DNA from: Chloroflexota bacterium
GTDB lineage: Bacteria > Chloroflexota > Limnocylindria > Limnocylindrales > CSP1-4
NCBI GenBank assembly: GCA_016875645.1
Contig: VGPE01000156.1
Span: 1 to 6,812, forward strand
Direction of reading: 5' to 3'
Length of the DNA: 6,812 bases
The translations under genes and the position numbers were made by a program. The notes under the pieces were generated by a model, which made no database searches, was not told the DNA's origin, and worked only from the letters and a program-made list of their open reading frames with translations. Shown here in pieces: positions 1-3,838 of this stretch (its first letter is position 1; every line of letters begins with the position of its first letter).

Positions 1-120
1 GTCCGCCACCACGATCCGCGCTCCATCGGCGGCCAGCGCATGGGCGATAGCCGTCCCGATCGCGCCGCCCGCGCCCGTGATGACGGCCACCCGGCCAGTC
101 AACCCGCCTGTTCCGGTCAT
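1..120 (-). CDS. Short-chain dehydrogenase/reductase (SDR), N-terminal fragment
   Basis: This is the first 40 residues of an NAD(P)-dependent SDR oxidoreductase; the rest lies beyond the left edge. The protein begins MTGTGGLTGRVAVITGAGG. It shows the first beta strand (VAVIT), the glycine-rich dinucleotide-binding turn T15-G16-A-G-G-A-I-G22, the following helix (TAIAHALAADGA) and the second strand IVVAD. The usual pattern is TGxxxGIG; here the third glycine position is Ala, a tolerated variant. Asp40 at the end of strand 2 is the position that usually favours NAD(H) over NADP(H). The ATG start is supported by a good Shine-Dalgarno, AGAGGAG, at 126-132 with 5-base spacing. The gene is divergent from ridA. 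The catalytic Ser-Tyr-Lys and the substrate cannot be seen, so no specific function is given. Confidence 0.88.
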   Translation of the reverse strand, partial: MTGTGGLTGRVAVITGAGGAIGTAIAHALAADGARIVVAD

Positions 121-125
121 GAGCG

Positions 126-132
126 CTCCTCT
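126..132 (-). promoter_or_regulatory. Ribosome binding site of the SDR gene
   Basis: AGAGGAG on the minus strand, 5 bases before the ATG at 118-120. It fixes that start. The 104-base divergent spacer to ridA must hold promoters for both genes. An ATGACA hexamer on the minus strand at 171-176 resembles a -35, but I see no convincing -10 partner. Confidence 0.7.
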
Positions 133-211
133 CGTGACGTCGCGTCGGTCGCTACCCTTGCAACGGCGATTGTCATCCCTCGCGCGTCCCGCCGGGGCGC
201 GCATCCAGCCC

Positions 212-217
212 GGGAGG
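212..217 (+). promoter_or_regulatory. Ribosome binding site deciding the GTG start of ridA-like gene
   Basis: GGGAGG, 7 bases before the GTG at 225, a near-perfect complement to the 16S 3' end. It supports the non-ATG start. Confidence 0.75.
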
Positions 218-224
218 AAGCTCC

Positions 225-602
225 GTGCCCAAGAAGGTCATCCGGGTCGAGGGCCAGGCCCCGAGCCCGCTGCTCTCGCACGTCGTCGAGGCCAACGGCT
301 TCGTCTACCTCGCCGGGCTCGTCGGCACGGACCCCGCCACGGGCACGGTGGCCGCCGGCGGCTTCGAGGCGGAGTGCCGCCAGATGCTGGAGAACGTGGG
401 CCGGCTGCTCCGCGGCGCGGGGCTCGATTACGCAGACGCCGTGCGCTGCACTGTCTACCTGACCGACATGTCGAACTACGCCACCTACAACCAGGTCTAC
501 CGCCAGTACTTCCCGACCGATCCGCCGGCCCGCGCGTCGCTCCAGGTCGCCGGGCTGGTCTCGCCCTACACGATCGAGATCGAGGTGACCGCCGCGCGCT
601 GA
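225..602 (+). CDS. RidA/YjgF/UK114-family enamine/imine deaminase
   Basis: A 125-residue protein of the usual length for the RidA family. In this family, trimeric cytosolic enzymes hydrolyse reactive 2-aminoacrylate and related enamines/imines released by PLP enzymes to 2-oxo acids and ammonia. The family signature is clear: RCTVYLTDMSNYATYNQVY (74-92), then YFPTDPPARASLQVAGL, then a terminal strand IEIEVTAAR. R103 lines up with the substrate-carboxylate-binding arginine of E. coli RidA (R105). E118 has the same 15-residue spacing as its catalytic-site glutamate (E120), so activity is plausible. The start is GTG at 225, supported by GGGAGG at 212-217. The gene stands alone, divergent from the SDR gene and convergent with the CoxG-like gene. 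Other YjgF subfamilies have different substrates, so the family call is firm and the exact substrate is not. Confidence 0.93.
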   Translation: MPKKVIRVEGQAPSPLLSHVVEANGFVYLAGLVGTDPATGTVAAGGFEAECRQMLENVGRLLRGAGLDYADAVRCTVYLTDMSNYATYNQVYRQYFPTDPPARASLQVAGLVSPYTIEIEVTAAR

Positions 603-631
603 GGTCGTCCGGCCAGGGACGGTCCGCTCGG

Positions 632-646
632 CCGGCCACGGGCCGG
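632..646. terminator. Short GC hairpin downstream of ridA-like gene
   Basis: CCGGCC (632-637), loop ACG, GGCCGG (641-646): a perfect 6-bp stem 30 bases after the ridA-like stop. No T-run follows, so intrinsic termination is uncertain. It may slow polymerase or simply reflect the GC-rich composition. Confidence 0.25.
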
Positions 647-658
647 GATCAGCCACGT

Positions 659-742
659 CTGACGATCAGGCAGCGGCGAGCGCGACCCCAGGCGCGGTGA
701 GACCCCCCGCCGACGGCGTGAGCCAGCCGTCTTGATCGTCAG
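659..742. repeat. 10-bp perfect inverted repeat flanking the ridA/coxG convergent junction
   Basis: CTGACGATCA at 659-668 is the exact reverse complement of TGATCGTCAG at 733-742, with 64 bases between them. Inside, GACGGC (712-717) pairs with GCCGTC (726-731), giving a nested small hairpin next to the right arm. It sits between the stops of two convergent genes, so a bidirectional transcription end or a folded 3' tail is the simplest reading. Confidence 0.4.
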
Positions 743-791
743 GGATCGCGAGTCAGCGCCGGCCGCGACCCGGTCCGCCCGAAACCGCCCT

Positions 792-1229
792 TCAGCCTTC
801 GACCTGCACCCGGATGCAGTCGAGAAGCTGGCTGATCGCACGCTCGCCCTGCTCGGCGATGATCCGGCCGGCCGGGCCCGCAAGCATGCCCTCGAGCTCG
901 ATCTCGGCCACCCAGTCCACGGTCGTGATGCCATCCATGGTGCCGTTGCGCAGCTGGAACGAGGTGCTGCCCGTCAAAGTGGTGCCCGATCCCCGGCCGC
1001 GGCCCTCGAGGAGAGCACGCTCGTGCTCAATCGCCTCGACCAGTTCCAACTCCAGGCTGACCTTCGCCGAGAAGATCCCGCTGCCCACCTTGGCGGTGGC
1101 GCGGAAATGGGTGTCGTCGACCCGCTCGATTGGGACCGGTGCGCATGGGCCGATCCGGCTCGGGTTGACGAGGAAGGCCCAGATCTCCGGCCGTTCGGCC
1201 ATGAAGTCGGTGGTGCCCTGGAAGCGCAC
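792..1229 (-). CDS. CoxG-like SRPBCC-fold protein
   Basis: A 145-residue protein resembling the CoxG family (carbon monoxide dehydrogenase subunit G), a START/SRPBCC-fold group with a hydrophobic cavity. Family marks are the N-terminal strand MRFQGTTDF, the helix PEIWAFLVNPSRIGPCAP (14-31), the strand pair HFRATAKVGSGIFSAKVSLELEL (41-63), a GxGxGSGTTLTGSTSFQL stretch (76-93) and the long C-terminal helix GPAGRIIAEQGERAISQLLDCI (118-139). The usual Cys-x-Pro-Gly turn is CAPVP here. In CO oxidisers CoxG helps couple Mo-CODH to the membrane quinone pool, but many genomes carry homologues without CODH, and no coxMSL gene is visible here. The GTG start at 1229 has AGGGA at 1236-1240. It lies 99 bases behind the AI-2E-type gene on the same strand. 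A generic SRPBCC lipid or ligand carrier is the main alternative. Confidence 0.75.
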   Translation of the reverse strand: MRFQGTTDFMAERPEIWAFLVNPSRIGPCAPVPIERVDDTHFRATAKVGSGIFSAKVSLELELVEAIEHERALLEGRGRGSGTTLTGSTSFQLRNGTMDGITTVDWVAEIELEGMLAGPAGRIIAEQGERAISQLLDCIRVQVEG

Positions 1230-1265
1230 GGCGTGTCCCTGCAGCAGTGAGTTGTCGCGGCTCCA

Positions 1266-1271
1266 AGTGTA
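1266..1271 (-). promoter_or_regulatory. Possible -10 element for the CoxG-like gene
   Basis: TACACT on the minus strand, about 37 bases before the GTG. This predicts a leader of about 30 bases. No -35 match is visible 17 bases upstream. The same hexamer occurs before the tRNA (3583-3588). Weak evidence; co-transcription with the upstream membrane-protein gene is equally possible. Confidence 0.25.
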
Positions 1272-1328
1272 GGTGGGTGGCGCGCGCGGGCGGCACCGGC
1301 GGCCTTGCGACGTTCCGCGCGGGGGCTC

Positions 1329-2573
1329 TCAGGGTGCTGCGGCGTCGCCCTTCTGGACCGGCGCGCGCCGGCGGATCCGGCTCCGTGGCGGCCGGGCGTC
1401 CTCTTCGGCCCGTGATGCGGCTTCGCTCGCCTCGAGCGCCGCTGCCGCCGAGACTTCCGGGCGGATCCGCGACCGGCTCCAGTGGGCGATGACCGCCGCA
1501 ATCACGGCCACGACCGGGACCGCGAAGATGGCCCCGAGGACGCCGTAGAGGCGCGCCCCGATGAGGACCGAGGCCAGCACAGCCGCTGGATTGAGGCCCA
1601 CGGCCGAACCCATCAGGCGCGGCTGGATCCCGTTCATCGTGACCAGCATCCCGATCGCCATGATCAGGATGGCCGGCCCGATCGCGTCGGGCCGGTACAG
1701 GACGGCCGCGAGGACCGGCGGAATCCATGACACGAACGGTCCGAAGAACGGGACCGCGTGGAGCAGGCCGACCATGACCGCAATCAGCGGCAGGTAAGGC
1801 AGTCCCAGCAGGACGGTGGTCAGCCCGGCGAACGCGCCATACACGATGCCCAGCAGGACCTGGCCGCGAACGAAGCCGCCGAAGGAACGAGCGACGCTCG
1901 TCTCCAGGAGCTCGATGTCGCCTGCGAACCTGCCGGGGATGAGCTGCAGGACCGCTGTCCGCAGCTGGGCGCCGTCGGCAGCGATGTAGAGCGCCAGGAA
2001 GACGATCAGCGAGAACGTCCCGAACACGGTGACGCTCGCGACGGCGGCATCCCGAATGGGCTCGAGCCACGCGTCGGTGCTGCGGCTGAACTGATCGAGG
2101 AGGTCCACGCTGCCCTGGGCGAGGTCCAGCCGGTCGAGCCCGATGTCGTCCACGATCCGCTGCACCGGCTCGAGAATTTGCGGCAGGTCCGCGCGGAGCT
2201 GCGGGAGTGAGCGGCTCAGGTCGCTGATCGAGCTCGCGAGCGCCCCCGTCAGGAGGAGCAACGGCCCGACCATTGCGGCGAACAGGAGCCCGAAGACCAT
2301 CAGGACGGCCAGGTGGCGCGGCAACCAGCGGTTGGCCCGCACCAGCCGCGTGGCGATCGGGTCGACGAGGAACGCGAGCAGCCACGCGAGAAAGAAGATG
2401 CTCAGAATGTCCGAGAAGATCGCGACGAGCTGGGCCAGGAACCAGATGACGACGAACACCATCGCCGTCAGGGAGAGGTAGATGAGGGCCCGGAGCGCCC
2501 GCCGGTCACCGCCGGTCAGTGGCGGATCGACGGACGGCATGCGGCTCGATTCGGGGTGGCCGGGGAAAGCCAT
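1329..2573 (-). CDS. AI-2E/PerM family (UPF0118) membrane transporter
   Basis: A 414-residue inner-membrane protein. The family includes the AI-2 exporter TqsA and Na+(Li+)/H+ antiporters; the substrate here is unknown. About eight hydrophobic segments are visible, near residues 29-52, 55-72, 87-110, 178-198, 235-259, 261-292, 298-317 and 330-364. A long hydrophilic, helix-forming loop lies between segments 3 and 4 (about 112-176), as is typical. The signature HAVPFFGPFVSWIPP (272-286) and the block NGIQPRLMGSAVGLNPAAV (314-332) followed by LIGARLYGVLGAIFAVPV are diagnostic. The C-terminal tail of about 50 residues is charged and Ala/Arg-rich, likely cytoplasmic. ATG 2573 was chosen because a possible -10 (2614-2619) overlaps the longer reading; ATG 2540 is an equal alternative, and neither has a strong ribosome site. 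It is followed on the same strand by the CoxG-like gene. Confidence 0.9.
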   Translation of the reverse strand: MAFPGHPESSRMPSVDPPLTGGDRRALRALIYLSLTAMVFVVIWFLAQLVAIFSDILSIFFLAWLLAFLVDPIATRLVRANRWLPRHLAVLMVFGLLFAAMVGPLLLLTGALASSISDLSRSLPQLRADLPQILEPVQRIVDDIGLDRLDLAQGSVDLLDQFSRSTDAWLEPIRDAAVASVTVFGTFSLIVFLALYIAADGAQLRTAVLQLIPGRFAGDIELLETSVARSFGGFVRGQVLLGIVYGAFAGLTTVLLGLPYLPLIAVMVGLLHAVPFFGPFVSWIPPVLAAVLYRPDAIGPAILIMAIGMLVTMNGIQPRLMGSAVGLNPAAVLASVLIGARLYGVLGAIFAVPVVAVIAAVIAHWSRSRIRPEVSAAAALEASEAASRAEEDARPPRSRIRRRAPVQKGDAAAP

Positions 2574-2613
2574 CGCACGCTCGATCTGGCCGGTCCTGCG
2601 TCGGCTTGCGCTG

Positions 2614-2619
2614 ATTGTA
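2614..2619 (-). promoter_or_regulatory. Possible -10 element of the AI-2E-family gene
   Basis: TACAAT on the minus strand matches TATAAT at five of six positions and stands out in a GC-rich spacer. Transcription would start near 2607, about 34 bases before the ATG at 2573. No good -35 is seen 17 bases upstream. The position argues against starts upstream of 2573. Confidence 0.4.
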
Positions 2620-2774
2620 TGTCGGCCCCCGAACCGTCTGCGACCCGGCACCCGAAGACCGCGAACGGCCGTGGAGCGACGCCGCAAGAACCCGAATGCC
2701 CGCCGGCCACTACGATCCGGGAGCCACGGGCGCAGTCGCGCCGACCACCCCTTTCCCCCTTACGACCGACCGCC

Positions 2775-2780
2775 TGAGGA
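2775..2780 (+). promoter_or_regulatory. Ribosome binding site of the ParB-like gene
   Basis: TGAGGA, 4 bases before the ATG at 2785. It picks this start over the much longer upstream open frame, which runs antisense to the start of the AI-2E-family gene and shows no family similarity. Confidence 0.55.
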
Positions 2781-2784
2781 CCCG

Positions 2785-3303
2785 ATGCGCCGAAGCCGAC
2801 CTGATTTCCGAACGACCGCGAAGCGGCGACTCACCGAGGAGCGTGGCGTCACCTTCGCCGTCGCCGGACTGCTCTCCCTCGAGACTCAGGCGCCGGCCAC
2901 CGTGCAGGTCGTCCCGATCGATCGACTGGAGCTCCATCCGGGCATCGACGCATCGGAGACGGACGTCGTCGCATTCGACGAGCTGGTCGATTCGGTCGTG
3001 GACCTGGGAGTCCTCGCCCCCATCCTCGCCCGCGTCGCGGACGACGGCGACCACTTCGAGATCCTCGACGGCGCGCGCCGGTGGCGGGCCGCACGCGCGG
3101 CGGGGCACACGGTGGTGCCGGTGATCGTGCACCACCTCGAGGACGACGCAGCGCGCCGCTTCGTCGCCCTGGGCCGGATCCGGCGGCCGATTCCCTATGC
3201 GCGGCTCGTTGCCGGTGGTCCCGGCGGTTCCGCAGACCGGGCCGAGCGAGTGCCCATTGTGATCTCCGGGCCTTCGGAGGTCGCGACTTCGCCGGTCGGC
3301 TGA
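2785..3303 (+). CDS. Small ParB N-terminal-domain protein without a DNA-binding domain
   Basis: A 172-residue protein with one ParB/Srx-type N-terminal domain at about residues 40-130. The domain opens with VQVVPIDRLELHPG (40-53), followed by a helix FDELVDSVVDLGVLAPILAR (64-83), where family members have a 'sI...GvlqPilV' pattern. The nucleotide-binding box is FEILDGARRWRAARAAG (91-107), equivalent to the GERRxRA motif, with Ala in place of Glu. A strand VPVIVHHLEDDAARRFVAL follows. The second nucleotide motif of ParB CTPases (ENxQR) is not recognisable; the protein reads ALGRIRRPIP there. No helix-turn-helix or dimerisation domain follows, only about 40 residues of low-similarity tail. A basic N-terminus (1-20) precedes the domain. 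It is not next to parA, and no parS is seen, so a chromosome-partition role is unlikely. The function is unknown; candidates are an orphan CTP/ATP-binding switch or a regulatory remnant. Confidence 0.72.
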   Translation: MRRSRPDFRTTAKRRLTEERGVTFAVAGLLSLETQAPATVQVVPIDRLELHPGIDASETDVVAFDELVDSVVDLGVLAPILARVADDGDHFEILDGARRWRAARAAGHTVVPVIVHHLEDDAARRFVALGRIRRPIPYARLVAGGPGGSADRAERVPIVISGPSEVATSPVG

Positions 3304-3335
3304 CGGCAGGTCGGACCGGGGCCGTGAGGAGCGTC

Positions 3336-3350
3336 GGCCCGGGTCGGGCC
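3336..3350 (+). terminator. GC hairpin after the ParB-like gene
   Basis: GGCCCG (3336-3341), loop GGT, CGGGCC (3345-3350): a perfect 6-bp stem 32 bases after the stop. There is no T-tract, so it is only a candidate terminator. Confidence 0.28.
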
Positions 3351-3383
3351 AGCGGAGGTCAACCACGCGCATTCGGTCGACCC

Positions 3384-3405
3384 ACCGGAACCTCGGCGGT
3401 TCCAA
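3384..3405. repeat. Interrupted palindrome, copy 1
   Basis: ACCGGAAC, six bases, GGTTCCAA. The palindromic core is GGAACC (3387-3392), TCGGC, GGTTCC (3398-3403), a perfect 6-bp inverted repeat. It shares all 16 arm bases with copy 2, while the six middle bases match at only one position. This pattern suggests a conserved protein-binding site or hairpin rather than a simple duplication. Confidence 0.6.
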
Positions 3406-3424
3406 GGCGCAACTCGGACCGCGG

Positions 3425-3446
3425 ACCGGAACACGCGAGGTTCCAA
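3425..3446. repeat. Interrupted palindrome, copy 2
   Basis: ACCGGAAC, six bases, GGTTCCAA. The palindromic core is GGAAC (3428-3432), seven bases, GTTCC (3440-3444). It begins 41 bp after copy 1, close to four helical turns, so both sites would face the same side of the DNA. Confidence 0.6.
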
Positions 3447-3582
3447 CGGGCAAGCCAGCGCTCGACTGGCACACGTGACGACCCGCCGGGCTACCGATCC
3501 AACATCCGGTTGCTGCCTGGAACGTCCCACGCACCAGCGCCGCCGTGGCGAGCTTCGCGCGGCCAGCGCCCCACCAACGTTG

Positions 3583-3588
3583 TACACT
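3583..3588 (+). promoter_or_regulatory. Possible -10 element of tRNA-Ala
   Basis: TACACT, matching TATAAT at four of six positions, in the only AT-richer stretch before the tRNA. Transcription from near 3595 would give a 5' leader of about 23 bases for RNase P to remove. No -35 match is seen. Confidence 0.35.
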
Positions 3589-3617
3589 GCCCGCCCGCGA
3601 CTCCCGCGCGACCACGT

Positions 3618-3693
3618 GGGGCTATAGCTCAGCTGGGAGAGCGTCTGAATGGCATTCAGAAGGTCCGGGGTTCGAATCCCCGTAGCTCCACCA
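3618..3693 (+). tRNA. tRNA-Ala (anticodon GGC), CCA encoded
   Basis: The full cloverleaf can be folded by eye. Acceptor GGGGCTA (3618-3624) pairs with TAGCTCC (3683-3689), including the G3-U70 wobble pair, the alanine identity element. The D stem is GCTC/GAGC (3627-3630 with 3639-3642). The anticodon stem is TCTGA/TCAGA, with loop ATGGCAT and anticodon GGC at 3651-3653. The variable loop is AGGTC. The T stem CGGGG/CCCCG encloses TTCGAAT. The discriminator is A73 at 3690, and CCA is encoded at 3691-3693. It reads GCC codons (and GCU by wobble), which are frequent in this GC-rich genome. No base of the core looks damaged. Confidence 0.98.
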
Positions 3694-3785
3694 ACGCCCG
3701 ACTCCGTGGCGGTCGCCGCCGCCCGCGTCGATCCCTCCGCCCTCCTCCTTCTCGGCACGCACACGCGCTGACCGGCTGAGGAGGC

Positions 3786-3794
3786 TGCCACAAT
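3786..3794 (+). promoter_or_regulatory. Possible extended -10 promoter of leuS
   Basis: TGC followed by CACAAT forms a TGn-extended -10 (hexamer 3789-3794, four of six matches). A CTGACC at 3768-3773 is a partial -35 with a short 15-base spacer. The start would fall near 3801, inside the left arm of the hairpin at 3797-3820. Prediction from pattern only. Confidence 0.35.
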
Positions 3795-3796
3795 CA

Positions 3797-3820
3797 CCCC
3801 TCGCCGGGAGCGGCGAGGGG
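3797..3820 (+). terminator. Rho-independent-type hairpin between tRNA-Ala and leuS
   Basis: CCCCTCGCC (3797-3805), loop GGGAGC, GGCGAGGGG (3812-3820): a perfect 9-bp GC-rich stem followed by TTCTGTATTT. This is the best intrinsic terminator shape in the window. It would end the tRNA-Ala transcript. It lies only 18 bases before the leuS ATG, so it could also act in the leuS leader. I looked for a T-box element (GGTGGNACC type) and found none. Confidence 0.65.
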
Positions 3821-3831
3821 TTCTGTATTTC

Positions 3832-3836
3832 TGAGG
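3832..3836 (+). promoter_or_regulatory. Ribosome binding site of leuS
   Basis: TGAGG, 2 bases before ATG 3839 and 8 bases before the in-frame GTG 3845. The spacing favours GTG 3845 on ribosome geometry, while codon preference favours the ATG. The two proteins differ only by two N-terminal residues. Confidence 0.5.
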
Positions 3837-3838
3837 CC

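Larger units (their letters stand above)
3304..3617. other. 314-base spacer before tRNA-Ala
   Basis: No convincing gene on either strand; the frames crossing it show no family similarity, and those reaching the tRNA are tRNA artefacts. It holds a short hairpin just after the ParB-like gene (3336-3350), two copies of an interrupted palindrome (3384-3405 and 3425-3446) and a possible tRNA promoter element (3583-3588). Confidence 0.6.

Noticed and set aside
2482..2784. An N-terminal extension of the ParB-like protein to give 273 residues
   Set aside because: The extra 101 residues are Arg/Pro-rich, run antisense to the AI-2E-family gene start and lack family similarity. A ribosome site directly precedes ATG 2785.
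3384..3446. LexA (SOS) boxes
   Set aside because: Gram-positive-type LexA boxes have GAAC-N4-GTTC. Both sites here have a 7-base gap, and no SOS gene is next to them.
3472..3477. CACGTG core as a possible parS site for the ParB-like protein
   Set aside because: The flanks (TGGCA left, ACGAC right) do not match the parS consensus TGTTTCACGTGAAACA, and the protein has no DNA-binding domain.
3081..3779. A 232-residue plus-strand open frame with AIAQLGERLNGIQKVRGSNP
   Set aside because: This is the classic false protein read from the sense strand of a tRNA. The rest overlaps the ParB-like gene in another frame and shows no family features.
3195..3797. A 200-residue minus-strand open frame covering the tRNA, with the phrase GATGIRTPDLLNAIQTLS
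   Set aside because: This phrase is the well-known false translation of the antisense of a tRNA gene. The tRNA folds perfectly and explains the openness.
3694..3838. A T-box riboswitch before leuS
   Set aside because: No T-box consensus bulge sequence or specifier stem is recognisable in the 145 bases between the tRNA and leuS.
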